DNA of 64,000 bases from Bacteroidaceae bacterium (GTDB lineage Bacteria; Bacteroidota; Bacteroidia; Bacteroidales; Bacteroidaceae): positions 26,926 through 90,925 of the forward strand of contig JAFZWQ010000025.1 of assembly GCA_017617235.1 (NCBI GenBank). Direction: 5' to 3'. Of the stretch, positions 18,015-27,128 are shown in pieces; positions within the stretch are counted from its first letter, which is position 1, and every line of letters begins with the position of its first letter. The notes under the pieces are model-generated. The model did not search any database. It saw nothing but the letters and a program-made list of their open reading frames with translations, and was not told the origin of the DNA. Both the position numbers and the translations under genes were made by a program.

Positions 18015-20186
18015 TTACCAGATATCCTCTGGATTGAAAGGATTGTCGTAAACCTCCTTCGGACAATACTCGAGGAAGTCCATGTAGAACTGCAACTGAT
18101 CGTCGTCCAGCACGTTCTTGAAACCGATGTAATAGATTTCGTCCGGTTCCATGCGCTGGGTAATGATGATACGACGAACGGAGGTGGGAACGATACGGGC
18201 CACACGGTCTGTTCCGCCCGAATAGCAGATGTAGCTGGCAGGAGCCTTCATGAAGCCGTTGGCACGCATCTTCTTCTCGACTTCGGCATTGTAGTCGTCG
18301 TCCTCGGTATCTTCCTCCCATCCTACGATACTGGGATAGCTGCCGGCAGGTGTGGCACGAACCAGGCCTCCCATACGGAGGTCGAGAGGAATGCCCTGGG
18401 CTACCATACCATCCAAGGGGAAGCTATTCGCATCTTTGTTGTGGCCGAAATAAACCTGGCATACTCCACGCAAACTGGAACCTGCACCCACCAGATAACG
18501 AATCTCGTAGGTACCGCTGCGAGGAACAGGCGGCAGACGGAACACCATCTCGTAGTTTCCGATAATGTTCAGCTCGTCGCCCTGATAGTTGTTCCAAGCC
18601 ATCTTGAAGCCCGACAAGTAGTTGAACTTACAGCCATCGTAGAGATAGGCATCGTTCAGATACTTGTAAACGGCATCGTAAGTAATGGCCACACGCAGGT
18701 TCTTGGCCTGACCCACACGGTCGCCACGAATGTCGTTGTTCATGAATTCGGGGAACATGGAGGCTGCGTCGAAACGGATACGCTCCTTCATCAGGTTGTC
18801 GCGGGTTTCGTTAATATAAGCCAGCGGACGGTCTATGGGATAGATGATGGCGTTCACCAGGTCGGTCAGGTGGTCGGCATTGATGGCAACACCTTCTTTA
18901 TCTGGGTCACAATAGGCTTCGTGGTAGTTTTCGTGGCGTCCGTTCTTCAGTTTCGGGAAGCGGTTGAGGTAAACGACACCGCTGGTTTCCTTCGATTCGT
19001 AAATCTTGAGCAGACGGCGCTTGCCCATCGTGCAGTAATATTCGAAGACGGGTATGGTGGCCGAGTTGGTCGTTCCGTAGGTATATCCGCGTTCATTGTA
19101 GTGCATCACCAGTTTGTTCTGCGGAATACGCATGGGCAGCATGTGATAGGTAAGGAACTGGTTGAGCGCATTGTCCACGCTGGTATAGTTATCGTCGTCT
19201 ATGCCATCGGGACACAGATTGTTCGACTGGATGTACTGACGGATGTCGTTCATCGTAATGTCCTTGGGTTTCTTGCCCAGAGCCTGCTCCCAGAAAGCGT
19301 CGGTTTCGGCAAAGATGGTATATCCGAACTTACGGTGTTCGGGCAATGTGCTGACAGTGGGTTCCGAGGGAATCTTCCACGGCTGGGAATTGAGCTCAGC
19401 ATTCAGCATGATGTCTTCGTATTTCTCGTCCTTCACCTTCATCAGGGTATCAAGCATATGGCAGGCCTGCAGCATCTTAGCCAGCACCAGGTAGCCTTCC
19501 TCGTTCGAAGCGATAATGTTTGTCATGAGGTCGCCCAACGTTTCGTTGCTGGGGGCAATTACCGTCTCCACAGCATGGATGTAACCATTGACGGCAGGAA
19601 TGTCTCGATTCTTCAGGGAAATGAGCGAACCGGAAATGATTTGATTGGTCTTCGAGTCGCGAACACCATTGACATAGATGCTGTCGGGATTTACCTTGTT
19701 GATGCAAATGCGGATTCTGCGGTCGTTCATATTGGGAATGGGGAACTCGTCGCCATCATCGGGGAAAGTGGAGGTAAGATAGGGAGTCGTTTCATCACCG
19801 CCATCCAGAATACTGTTGAAGGCAATAACCTTCAGGATGGAGTCGTATTTCGCAACTTCAGTAAAACCGTCCCATGAGGGTTCCGTAATGATTCCCTTGC
19901 GCCACAGGGTGTCCAGATATTCCTGAATAGCCTGATTGGTGGGTGCGAATACAGTATAGTTTCCACGTGCTCCCAGCAACTGGTAAAGCGTGCTCTTGGA
20001 ACGGCGGCTCACATTCACCTCGCCAAGGATGCGCAAGTATTCACCATAGGTGGAATCGTGTTTCTCCAGATACGTAATAATGGTATTCTCGGTCTGGGTG
20101 TAGCGGTCCTCCATACTGATGTTCTCGGTACAGGCAACCAATAAAACAGCAAACACAAATAAAAGGGCGGCTGTGATGTTTCTCAT
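18015..20186 (-). CDS. Fasciclin-domain lipoprotein
   Basis: The predicted outer-membrane lipoprotein starts MRNITAALLFVFAVLLVACT. A fasciclin-type domain is visible near residues 40-180 (TLYQLLGARGNYTVFAPTNQ, then AIQEYLDTLW). A second related domain lies around 210-370 (YTIFAETDAFWEQALGKKPK). The C-terminal third is beta-rich and unassigned. Fasciclin domains mediate adhesion; the ligand here is unknown. MTM at 20192 is an equally good start. The promoter boxes lie 24-55 bp upstream. Confidence 0.82.
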   Translation of the reverse strand: MRNITAALLFVFAVLLVACTENISMEDRYTQTENTIITYLEKHDSTYGEYLRILGEVNVSRRSKSTLYQLLGARGNYTVFAPTNQAIQEYLDTLWRKGIITEPSWDGFTEVAKYDSILKVIAFNSILDGGDETTPYLTSTFPDDGDEFPIPNMNDRRIRICINKVNPDSIYVNGVRDSKTNQIISGSLISLKNRDIPAVNGYIHAVETVIAPSNETLGDLMTNIIASNEEGYLVLAKMLQACHMLDTLMKVKDEKYEDIMLNAELNSQPWKIPSEPTVSTLPEHRKFGYTIFAETDAFWEQALGKKPKDITMNDIRQYIQSNNLCPDGIDDDNYTSVDNALNQFLTYHMLPMRIPQNKLVMHYNERGYTYGTTNSATIPVFEYYCTMGKRRLLKIYESKETSGVVYLNRFPKLKNGRHENYHEAYCDPDKEGVAINADHLTDLVNAIIYPIDRPLAYINETRDNLMKERIRFDAASMFPEFMNNDIRGDRVGQAKNLRVAITYDAVYKYLNDAYLYDGCKFNYLSGFKMAWNNYQGDELNIIGNYEMVFRLPPVPRSGTYEIRYLVGAGSSLRGVCQVYFGHNKDANSFPLDGMVAQGIPLDLRMGGLVRATPAGSYPSIVGWEEDTEDDDYNAEVEKKMRANGFMKAPASYICYSGGTDRVARIVPTSVRRIIITQRMEPDEIYYIGFKNVLDDDQLQFYMDFLEYCPKEVYDNPFNPEDIW

Positions 20187-20210
20187 AGTCATAGTTATTA
20201 TTATCCTGGG

Positions 20211-20241
20211 CAAAGATACACAATTAAACTCAAAAGACAAA
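20211..20241 (-). promoter_or_regulatory. Promoter of the fasciclin lipoprotein gene
   Basis: On the minus strand TTTG (20238-20241) precedes TATCTTTG (20211-20218) by 19 nt. The upstream box overlaps the edge of the terminator of the preceding operon. Confidence 0.72.
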
Positions 20242-20269
20242 AAAAGCGCGGACATTTCCGCGCTTTTTT
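20240..20269 (-). terminator. Terminator of the sodium-pump operon
   Basis: AAGCGCGGA pairs with TCCGCGCTT around a short loop, with A/T runs on both sides. It lies just after the oadB-type gene on the minus strand. Confidence 0.85.
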
Positions 20270-20286
20270 ATGAAATAATTCATTTC

Positions 20287-21573
20287 TTAACCCAAGAAAC
20301 TGAGCAAAATGCCTGCTGCAACAGCAGAACCGATGACGCCAGCCACGTTGGGACCCATGGCGTGCATCAGCAGGAAGTTGTGCTTGTCGGACTCCTGACC
20401 TACGGTCTGGCTGACACGAGCTGCCATAGGCACAGCGCTGACACCAGCCGAACCAATCAGCGGGTTAATCTTCTTCTTCAGGAACAGGTTCATGATTTTT
20501 GCCATGATGACGCCAGAGGCAGAACCGATACCGAAAGCGACAATACCTACAGCCAGAATACCAATCGTCTGCCAGTTCATGAACGAAGTGGCAGTTGCCG
20601 TAGCACCAACGGTAAGACCCAGACAGATAACAACAATGTTGTTAAGTTCGTTCTGGGCAGCCTTCGACAGGCGCTCTACTACTCCGCTTTCCTTCATCAG
20701 GTTACCCAGCATCAGACAGCCGATAAGCGTACCGGCAGAGGGCACTACCAGCGATACGATGATGGCCACAATGATGGGGAACAGAATCTTCTCCTTCTTC
20801 GATACGGTGCGCAGCTGCTCCATGCGAATCATGCGCTCGTTCTTAGTAGTCAAGGCACGCATGATGGGGGGCTGGATAACGGGTACCAGAGCCATGTAGC
20901 TGTAGGCAGCAACGGCAATGGGACCAAGCAGTTCGGGAGCCAGCTTCGAAGTCAGGAAGATGGCCGTAGGACCGTCGGCACCACCAATGATACCGATGGA
21001 AGCAGCCTGTTCGGGAGTGAAGCCAAAGATGGGCCAATCGATCTGTGTTACCAGGAATGTGGCAAAGATACCAATCTGTGCAGCAGCACCCAACAGCAGA
21101 CTCTTGGGGTTAGCAATCAGGGGACCGAAGTCCGTCATGGCACCCACACCCAGGAAAATAAGGCAGGGATAGACACCAGCCTTGACACCGATGTACAGGA
21201 TGTCCAGCAGGCCACCATGAGCCATGATGTAGCCATAGCTGTGATAACCTTCGGCACCTTCCTTCAGGAAGTGTTCATTCCACAGGTTCGAGTCGAACAT
21301 GCCTACGCCCGGCAGGTTCGTAAGAATCATACCAAAGGCGATGGGCAACAGCAACAGGGGCTCGTACTCCTTCTTGATAGCAAGATAGAGCAAGAGGCAA
21401 CCTATCAGAATCATAACGGCATTCTTCCATCCCTCGCCAGCGAAGAAAGACACGAAGCCCATTTCCTCGACAAACTTAGCGATACCTTCCGAAGCACTGG
21501 AGTCGGCAGCCATCATGGGGGCAGCCACCAACAAGAGCAGGGCAAGAATGCTAAAGAACTTAATATTCTTCAT
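20287..21573 (-). CDS. mmdB: Sodium-translocating decarboxylase beta subunit
   Basis: This is the integral-membrane subunit that couples decarboxylation of carboxybiotin to sodium export. The 428-residue protein is strongly hydrophobic with the family stretches [40 protein letters not shown] and [20 protein letters not shown]. The N terminus ([19 protein letters not shown]) is a signal-like helix. ATG at 21571-21573. Last gene of the operon. An A/T heptad array separates it from the biotin protein. Substrate (methylmalonyl-CoA rather than oxaloacetate or glutaryl-CoA) is inferred from the MmdA-type carboxyltransferase. Confidence 0.92.
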   Translation of the reverse strand: MKNIKFFSILALLLLVAAPMMAADSSASEGIAKFVEEMGFVSFFAGEGWKNAVMILIGCLLLYLAIKKEYEPLLLLPIAFGMILTNLPGVGMFDSNLWNEHFLKEGAEGYHSYGYIMAHGGLLDILYIGVKAGVYPCLIFLGVGAMTDFGPLIANPKSLLLGAAAQIGIFATFLVTQIDWPIFGFTPEQAASIGIIGGADGPTAIFLTSKLAPELLGPIAVAAYSYMALVPVIQPPIMRALTTKNERMIRMEQLRTVSKKEKILFPIIVAIIVSLVVPSAGTLIGCLMLGNLMKESGVVERLSKAAQNELNNIVVICLGLTVGATATATSFMNWQTIGILAVGIVAFGIGSASGVIMAKIMNLFLKKKINPLIGSAGVSAVPMAARVSQTVGQESDKHNFLLMHAMGPNVAGVIGSAVAAGILLSFLG

Positions 21574-21574
21574 A

Positions 21575-21609
21575 ATCAATTGTCAATTTTCAATTATCAA
21601 TTGTCAATT
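21575..21609. repeat. A/T heptad array between mmdB and the biotin-carrier gene
   Basis: Five units of the NTCAATT type (ATCAATT, GTCAATT, TTCAATT, ATCAATT, GTCAATT) fill almost the whole intergenic space. Confidence 0.75.
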
Positions 21610-21615
21610 ACGAAA

Positions 21616-22053
21616 TCAGCCGATTTCGACGAGGGCGTCGCCCGACTGTACCTGAGCACCCTGCTGAACGAGGATGGCCTTTACGGTACCATCGCTCTCG
21701 GCAGTGATGTTGTTGGCCATCTTCATGGCTTCCATCACGAGAAGTGTGTCGCCAGCCTTCACCTGGTCGCCTTCCTTCACATTGATGCTGGTGATGGTGC
21801 CGGGCAGAGGAGCCGTAATGGCAGTGCCTGCGCCAGTGGCAGCCTTCTTGGGGGCAGCAGCGGGAGCAGCGGCAGGAGCGGCAGCGGGAGCTGCAGGCTT
21901 GATGGGTTGAACCTTGGGAGCGGCTGCTGCATGTCCGGGAACTTCTACCTCATAGGCATTGCCGTTTACTGTAACTGCCAGTTTGCCGTCTTCCTTTTCG
22001 TCGACGCTGGCCGTGTACTCTGCGCCGTCTATCTTAAACTTAAATTCATTCAT
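21616..22053 (-). CDS. mmdC: Biotin carboxyl carrier subunit of the sodium pump
   Basis: The 145-residue protein has an N-terminal domain, an Ala/Pro-rich linker (about residues 42-72) and a C-terminal biotinyl domain. The biotinylation motif VMEAMKMANN places the biotin on Lys111. It carries carboxybiotin from the carboxyltransferase to the membrane subunit. The neighbours and order fit the methylmalonyl-CoA decarboxylase complex. Confidence 0.93.
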   Translation of the reverse strand: MNEFKFKIDGAEYTASVDEKEDGKLAVTVNGNAYEVEVPGHAAAAPKVQPIKPAAPAAAPAAAPAAAPKKAATGAGTAITAPLPGTITSINVKEGDQVKAGDTLLVMEAMKMANNITAESDGTVKAILVQQGAQVQSGDALVEIG

Positions 22054-22088
22054 TTTTTTTCGAATTACGAGTTACGAATTACAACTAA

Positions 22089-22118
22089 TTCTCAATTTTC
22101 AATTTTCAATTCTCAATT
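22089..22118. repeat. A/T heptad array between mmdC and mmdD
   Basis: Units TTCTCAA, TTTTCAA, TTTTCAA and TTCTCAA are arranged without gaps. Confidence 0.7.
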
Positions 22119-22120
22119 TA

Positions 22121-22444
22121 TCAAAGTCTCTCGTTCAGTTCCTCGTGCCAGAGCGAATGTTCGTTGACATGGATGGTGAGCACACCACTCTCTTCGTCGT
22201 GACGTCCGTTCAGATAGAGGTACACGGCTGTGGCCACAGCTGCCTCGTCGGCTTTGGAAACTTTCTTCGTAGACTTGGGGGATGCAGTCGCCGTTGTAGA
22301 AGCAGGTTTTTCAGTCTTACCGCTTGCAACGTAGCTGAACACGCAGAGCACAAGAACGAGCAGCACCAGGATGGTAAATACCACGCCTACGCTGATGCCG
22401 GCCATCGTCCAGGCCTGTCCCCAGTCGGTTGTTAGTAAAATCAT
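22121..22444 (-). CDS. mmdD: OadG/MmdD-type small membrane subunit
   Basis: The 107-residue protein has one membrane helix near residues 13-39 (MAGISVGVVFTILVLLVLVL) and a soluble, partly Thr/Ser/Lys-rich tail. This is the layout of the OadG gamma/delta subunit that anchors and assembles sodium-pump decarboxylases. Sequence similarity in this family is weak; the operon context supports the call. Confidence 0.82.
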   Translation of the reverse strand: MILLTTDWGQAWTMAGISVGVVFTILVLLVLVLCVFSYVASGKTEKPASTTATASPKSTKKVSKADEAAVATAVYLYLNGRHDEESGVLTIHVNEHSLWHEELNERL

Positions 22445-22448
22445 AATA

Positions 22449-22588
22449 TTAAGACCCCCTCCTCATTTCCTCCCCGAGGGGAGGACGGAAATACATCGAG
22501 GTTTGGAGGATTTTGTTATTAGTTGATAAATACTTTTTTAATTTTAACTACTCCCCTCACCCGGGAGGGGTTAGGGGGTGGGGTCTTA
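22449..22588. repeat. REPIN-like bipartite palindromic element between mmdA and mmdD
   Basis: The element has inverted ends (AAGACCCC at 22451, GGGGTCTT near 22580-22587) and two internal G/C hairpins. One is CCTCCCC-GA-GGGGAGG near 22474-22489. The other is built on CTCCCCTCACCCGGGAGGGG near 22551-22570. The mmdA stop codon lies in its right end. It interrupts an otherwise tight operon. Confidence 0.8.
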
Positions 22589-24157
22589 CAAAGGAATATT
22601 ACCGTGCTTCTTGGCAGGGTTGTGCAGTTTCTTGTTCTCCAGCTGTGTGAGGGCACGGATGATGCGGAAGCGGGTGTTACGCGGCTCGATGACATCGTCG
22701 ATGTATCCATAGCGGGCAGCATTGTAGGGGTTGGCGAAGAGCTTGTTGTACTCGTCCTCCTTCTCCTTGATGAATGCTTTTGCCTCGTCCACCTTACCTT
22801 CGTCCTTCAGGGCCTTGGCCTCCTTGGCGTAGAGCACGCTGGCAGCACCTGCAGCACCCATAACGGCGATTTCGGCAGAGGGCCAAGCGTAGTTCATGTC
22901 GCCACGAAGTTGCTTACAGCTCATCACGATGTGGCTACCACCATAAGATTTGCGCAGGGTAACGGTAACCTTGGGCACAGTGGCTTCACCGTAAGCATAG
23001 AGCAGTTTGGCACCATGCAGGATGACTGCGTTGTACTCCTGCTGTGTACCAGGCAGGAAGCCGGGGACATCTACGAGGGTAACGATGGGGATATTGAAGG
23101 CGTCGCAGAAACGAACGAAGCGGGCACCCTTGCGGCTGGAGTTGCTGTCCAGCACACCTGCCATCACCTGAGGCTGGTTGGCAACGATACCCACACTTTC
23201 GCCATTGAAGCGGGCGAAGCCCACGATGATGTTCTTGGCAAAGTTAGGCTGAACCTCAAAGAACTCGCCGTTGTCCACGATGCTGGCAATAACCTGATAC
23301 ATATCGTAGGCCTCGTTGGGGTTCTCGGGGATAATCTCGTTCAGGCTGTCCTCCATGCGGTTGATGGGGTCTGTGCAAGCCACGCGAGGTGTCTTCTCCA
23401 GGTTGTTCTGGGGAATGTAGCTGATGAGCTGCTTAATCATGGCCATTGCCTCTTCCTCGGTCTTGGCGGTGAAGTGGCATACGCCTGACTTCGTGCCGTG
23501 AACGCTGGCACCACCCAGCTGCTCCTGCGTAACATCCTCGCCCAGCACGGTCTTTACGACTGCAGGACCAGTGAGGAACATGTAGGAGGTGTTCTCCATC
23601 ATCAGGGTGAAGTCGGTCAGCGCAGGGCTATATACGGCACCACCTGCGCAGGGGCCCATGATGGCGCTGATCTGGGGTACTACGCCAGAGGCCATAATGT
23701 TGCGCTGGAAGATTTCCGAATAACCGGCCAGGGCGTTGATACCCTCCTGCAGACGTGCGCCACCCGAGTCATTCAGACCAATAACAGGTGCGCCCACCTT
23801 CATGGCGATGTCCATTACCTTGCAAATCTTCGAAGCCAGCATCTCAGACAGAGAACCTGCCGATACGGTGAAGTCCTGTGCAAAGACGTAAACCAGACGG
23901 CCACCAATGGTACCGCTACCGGTAACTACACCATCGCCCAGATAGTGTTTCTTTTCCATGCCGAAGTTGGTGCAGCGGTGCTGGACAAACATATCCATCT
24001 CCTCGAAACTGCCTTCATCCAGCAACATAGCAATACGCTCGCGGGCAGTGTATTTGCCCTTCTGGTGCTGCTTCTCAATAGCCTTCTCGCCACCACCCAC
24101 ACGGGCCTTGGCGCGGAGCTCAACGAGCTCGTTTACTTTTTCCTTTTGAGTACTCAT
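22586..24157 (-). CDS. mmdA: Methylmalonyl-CoA decarboxylase carboxyltransferase subunit
   Basis: The 523-residue acyl-CoA carboxyltransferase has both crotonase-like halves: [20 protein letters not shown] and [20 protein letters not shown] in the N-terminal half, and [20 protein letters not shown] with [18 protein letters not shown] in the C-terminal half. In Bacteroidota this protein transfers the carboxyl group of (S)-methylmalonyl-CoA to biotin in the propionate-forming succinate pathway. A propionyl-CoA carboxylase role is the main alternative, but the linked membrane subunits favour the sodium pump. A -7 box TATCTTTG lies at 24207-24214. Confidence 0.92.
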   Translation of the reverse strand: MSTQKEKVNELVELRAKARVGGGEKAIEKQHQKGKYTARERIAMLLDEGSFEEMDMFVQHRCTNFGMEKKHYLGDGVVTGSGTIGGRLVYVFAQDFTVSAGSLSEMLASKICKVMDIAMKVGAPVIGLNDSGGARLQEGINALAGYSEIFQRNIMASGVVPQISAIMGPCAGGAVYSPALTDFTLMMENTSYMFLTGPAVVKTVLGEDVTQEQLGGASVHGTKSGVCHFTAKTEEEAMAMIKQLISYIPQNNLEKTPRVACTDPINRMEDSLNEIIPENPNEAYDMYQVIASIVDNGEFFEVQPNFAKNIIVGFARFNGESVGIVANQPQVMAGVLDSNSSRKGARFVRFCDAFNIPIVTLVDVPGFLPGTQQEYNAVILHGAKLLYAYGEATVPKVTVTLRKSYGGSHIVMSCKQLRGDMNYAWPSAEIAVMGAAGAASVLYAKEAKALKDEGKVDEAKAFIKEKEDEYNKLFANPYNAARYGYIDDVIEPRNTRFRIIRALTQLENKKLHNPAKKHGNIPL

Positions 24158-24275
24158 TTTGATTGTTAAATGATTATTTTTTGGTCGTTTTTTCGCTAAT
24201 GCGCGACAAAGATAGTAAATTTATATGACTTGCGTGCGTAGATAGCAATATTTTTTTGTATCTTCGCACCGAGAT

Positions 24276-25787
24276 ATGGCACAATACGTACCCACAGAAC
24301 TTGGCACGCGCAGTATTCCGCGACTACTTTTCCAGTATGCCGTGCCCGCCATCATAGCGATGACGGCGGCTTCGCTTTATAACATTGTAGACAGCATTTT
24401 CATTGGTCACATCGGGCCCGACGGCATGTGGGGAAACTCGGATGGCATGGCCATCAGCGGTTTGGCACTGACTTTCCCCCTCATGAACATCAGCATTGCG
24501 CTGGGCGCCATGGTGGGTGTGGGTGCCTCCACCGTCATCTCCGTCCGTTTAGGACAAAGGGAATACGATACAGCCCAGCACGTCCTGGGCAACACCGTGG
24601 TGCTGAACATCCTGCTGGGTGCAATCTTCATGGTTGCCTGCCTGCTTTACCTCGACCCCATCCTGATTCTTTTTGGGGCCAGCGACGCCACCCTGCCCTA
24701 TGCCCGCGACTACATGACGGTCATCCTCTTGGGCAACGTCATCTCGCACAGCTATTTCGGACTGAATGCCGTATTGCGCTCGGCCGGACACCCACAGCAG
24801 GCCATGTACTGCACCATCCTGACGGTGGTCATCAACGCCATCCTCGACCCCCTCTTCATCTTCAACTTTCACTTTTCAATTTTCAATGGTCAATGGTCAT
24901 TGGGCCTCGGATGGGGAATAAAGGGGGCAGCTGTCGCAACCATCCTGTCGCAGCTGGTTTCACTCATATGGCAGTTCAAGTTATTGAGTAACAAAAACGA
25001 GCTATTACACTTGCACAGAGGCATTTATGGTCTGCGTCCAACCATCATCCGCCAAATCATTGCCGTGGGCATGAGTCCTTTCCTCATGAACCTGTGCGCC
25101 TGCTTGGTCGTACTGCTTATTAATAAAGGTATGCTGCAATACGGTGGCGACGCAGCCATTGCGGCCTATGGCATTGTGAATCGTGTGGTGTTCCTGTTCA
25201 TCATGATGGTGATGGGACTGAACCAGGGCATGCAACCCATCGTGGGCTACAACTGGGGAGCCAAGCAGAATCCACGTGTTTGGCAAACACTTCGGCTCAC
25301 CATCCTGTGTGCCGAAGTTGTCGTTCTTACAGGCTTCATCATGGGCGAGTTCTGTCCCCATGTGCTGACACATCTGTTCACGGACAACGAAGAAATCACC
25401 CTGATGTCCGACCATGGGTTCCGTATCGACGTTCTGGTATTCCCACTCGTGGGCATTCAAATGGTTATCGGCAACTTCTTCCAGAGCATCGGTCATGCGG
25501 GTAAATCCATTTTCCAGAGCCTCACCCGACAGATGCTGTTCCTGATTCCCTTCCTGCTGATTCTGCCGCCCCGCATGGGCTTGGATGGTGTGTGGTACTC
25601 CATTCCGCTCTCCGACCTGTGCAGTTTCTTCGTTTCCGTCGGCATGCTTTGGTGGCTCATCCGCAAAGTCAAAGACCCCTCTCCCAACCTCCCCCGAAGG
25701 GGAGGAGTGAAAACTCAGGAGGTCGAGAAGATAACTAAAGAACATACTCCCTTCCCTCGGGAAGGGCAAGGGGATGGGGTCATATGA
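24276..25787 (+). CDS. MATE-family efflux transporter
   Basis: The 503-residue protein has about 12 membrane segments and the MATE pattern (IPRLLFQYAVPAIIAMTAAS, and later MGLNQGMQPIVGYNWGAKQN). It probably exports cationic drugs or metabolites by cation antiport; substrate unknown. Two stretches are repeat-derived. Residues about 196-208 (FHFSIFNGQWSLG) come from a heptad array. The C-terminal tail from about residue 466 (DPSPNLPRRGG, then HTPFPREGQGDGVI) is translated from a palindromic element. The native protein probably ended near residue 465. Its stop overlaps the next ATG. Confidence 0.92.
   Translation: MAQYVPTELGTRSIPRLLFQYAVPAIIAMTAASLYNIVDSIFIGHIGPDGMWGNSDGMAISGLALTFPLMNISIALGAMVGVGASTVISVRLGQREYDTAQHVLGNTVVLNILLGAIFMVACLLYLDPILILFGASDATLPYARDYMTVILLGNVISHSYFGLNAVLRSAGHPQQAMYCTILTVVINAILDPLFIFNFHFSIFNGQWSLGLGWGIKGAAVATILSQLVSLIWQFKLLSNKNELLHLHRGIYGLRPTIIRQIIAVGMSPFLMNLCACLVVLLINKGMLQYGGDAAIAAYGIVNRVVFLFIMMVMGLNQGMQPIVGYNWGAKQNPRVWQTLRLTILCAEVVVLTGFIMGEFCPHVLTHLFTDNEEITLMSDHGFRIDVLVFPLVGIQMVIGNFFQSIGHAGKSIFQSLTRQMLFLIPFLLILPPRMGLDGVWYSIPLSDLCSFFVSVGMLWWLIRKVKDPSPNLPRRGGVKTQEVEKITKEHTPFPREGQGDGVI
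24861..24902 (+). repeat. Heptad array inside the MATE gene
   Basis: Six consecutive units, TTCAACT, TTCACTT, TTCAATT, TTCAATG, GTCAATG and GTCATTG, are in frame and encode an insertion of about 14 residues between membrane segments. Confidence 0.8.
25671..25782 (+). repeat. REPIN-like palindromic element translated as the MATE C-terminus
   Basis: It begins AAAGACCCC, has a first hairpin CCTCCCCCGAAGGGGAGG, an A-rich centre, a second hairpin CCCTTCCC-TC-GGGAAGGG, and ends GGGGATGGGGTC. The whole element is open in the MATE frame and stops 1 bp before the next gene's ATG. Confidence 0.82.
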
Positions 25788-26275
25788 AAAGAATTGGACT
25801 CCTTAGCGACACCCACGCCTGGTGGGACGACCGTTACCTCCACTATTTCGAGAAGTGCGACGAGATATGGCACGCTGGCGACATCGGCTCGATGGAAGTG
25901 GCCCAGCGACTGGCCGATTTCCGTCCGTTGAGGGCCGTCTGCGGCAACTGCGACGGGGGCGACCTGCGACGTCTCTACCCCACCCTGCTACGGTGGAACT
26001 GCGAGGGCGCAGACGTGCTGATGACCCACATCGGCGGCTATCCCGGGCGCTACGAGCCTGCCATCCGCCAACAGCTCTATGCCCGTCCTCCAAAACTCTT
26101 CATCTCCGGCCACAGCCACATCCTGAAGGTGCAATACGACGAACGCCTCCGCCTGCTCCACATCAACCCCGGAGCTGCAGGCATACAAGGCTGGCAACAG
26201 GTTAGAACCCTTGTCCGCTTTGTTGCCGACCAGGGTCAGTTCCGCGACCTCGAGGTCATCGAAATTCCCCGCTAA
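25784..26275 (+). CDS. YfcE/MJ0936-like metallophosphoesterase
   Basis: The 163-residue protein has the calcineurin-like metal ligands: LLSDTHAWWDD near the start, HAGDIGS, CGNCDG, MTHIGGYPG and SGHSHI. It belongs to the small phosphodiesterase group; the natural substrate is not known. Its ATG overlaps the MATE stop by 3 bp, so it is translated from the same message. A strong terminator follows 22 bp after its stop. Confidence 0.9.
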   Translation: MKRIGLLSDTHAWWDDRYLHYFEKCDEIWHAGDIGSMEVAQRLADFRPLRAVCGNCDGGDLRRLYPTLLRWNCEGADVLMTHIGGYPGRYEPAIRQQLYARPPKLFISGHSHILKVQYDERLRLLHINPGAAGIQGWQQVRTLVRFVADQGQFRDLEVIEIPR

Positions 26276-26297
26276 TACTTATTGATAATCAAAGAAC

Positions 26298-26331
26298 AAA
26301 GGCGCCATCCCCACCGGATAGCGCCTTTTTT
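26298..26331 (+). terminator. Terminator after the phosphoesterase gene
   Basis: AAAGGCGC and ATCC pair with GGAT and GCGCCTTT, followed by a T-run. The same stem sequence reappears at 29526-29558. Confidence 0.85.
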
Positions 26332-26346
26332 CTTCTCATTCTCTCA

Positions 26347-26385
26347 ATTTCCCTTTGCCTTTCGCCCTTTGCCTTTAGTCGGTGG
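26347..26385. repeat. Heptad array bordering composite repeat locus B
   Basis: Units CCCTTTG, CCTTTCG, CCCTTTG and CCTTTAG precede locus B, the inverse-strand form of the GGCAAAG/GGCGAAA units seen beside loci A and C. Confidence 0.65.
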
Positions 26386-26417
26386 TCGGTGGTCGGGCGT
26401 CAGCCCAGCGTGACCGT

Positions 26418-26562
26418 GTAGCGTGAACTGCTGTGGAGCGATGCGACGCGCCTCTTGACACACAGCTGTGTGACAAGCGAAGCGATACTATTCCTCTGCG
26501 CCTAGCGTTGTAACGCTCCGCCCCTAGCGTTGGGACGCTCGGACGGTAGCGTTGAAAACGTG
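26418..26562 (+). repeat. Composite intergenic repeat, locus B
   Basis: An AGCGATGCGACGC unit (26437-26449) is followed by the 24-bp dyad at 26454-26477 (CTTGA, CACACAGCTGTGTG, ACAAG) and three 22-bp units with AGCGTTG at 26504, 26526 and 26548. Compared with locus A the dyad centre is changed from AATT to AGCT, which keeps the symmetry. No gene lies between 26276 and about 26946. Confidence 0.85.
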
Positions 26563-26571
26563 TTGAAAATC

Positions 26572-26760
26572 GTGACAATGACAATGACATTATGACATTA
26601 AGGTGGTTTCGACACGTCGGACTTCAATGGTTATATTAATATAATAATTATATTATATATAAAATAATAATAATTATAATCTATTATCTCTTTGGGTGAA
26701 ATCGCGTCTCGTGAACGCTTGGAAGGTGCTTAATGTCACTTTGTCATTGTCATTGTCATA
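26572..26760. repeat. Long inverted repeat with A/T-rich centre
   Basis: The arm at about 26572-26602 (GTGACAATGACAATGACATT, then ATGACATTAAG) is matched in inverted orientation by about 26730-26760 (CTTAATGTCACTTTGTCATT, then GTCATTGTCAT) with about four differences. The centre (about 26628-26690) is almost pure A/T. It could form a long cruciform or RNA hairpin. It lies immediately after locus B. Confidence 0.7.
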
Positions 26761-26946
26761 ATTCAGCCCCCTTCCAAGCTTATGTACATGCCTATTAATC
26801 AATAGAATAAACGTGGATGGATAAGGGCGAGAGGCTGGGGTGACGATTCGTTACTCTAGCGGAAGAAAATAAGATGAGTCCCCGAAATGAGGACTCGTGA
26901 ATGGAAAAGACAAAAACACCGTCGCGATTCGCGACACTAGTTCTAA

Positions 26947-27123
26947 CTACAAGTCAAATACTATGTCCTTCCCAAGAAAAAGTTGAATGAATCTCATCTT
27001 CACCCCATACTTCCTCAGCATATTTAGATGCTGGACAAAATACTCTCTGATTCTTATTCCCTTCACGCGCCCATCAGACCTCTCCCCTCTATCATATATA
27101 ACAGTATGGCAAACACGAAAATG
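26947..27123 (-). pseudogene. Possible remnant of a protein-coding gene
   Basis: A stop-free frame of 58 codons reads as plausible protein (RVKGIRIREYFVQHLNMLRK, then YGVKMRFIQLFLGKDIVFDL and a stop). It has no upstream start before an in-frame stop, so if it is coding it is the C-terminal remnant of a broken gene. I do not recognise the family. A chance open frame cannot be excluded. The remaining sequence at 26761-26946 shows nothing further. Confidence 0.3.
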
Positions 27124-27128
27124 TTACA

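Noticed and set aside
20119-22167. 682-codon plus-strand frame opposite the sodium-pump genes
   Set aside because: It is a shadow of conserved minus-strand subunits; the translation is rich in His, Gln and Thr with no family pattern.
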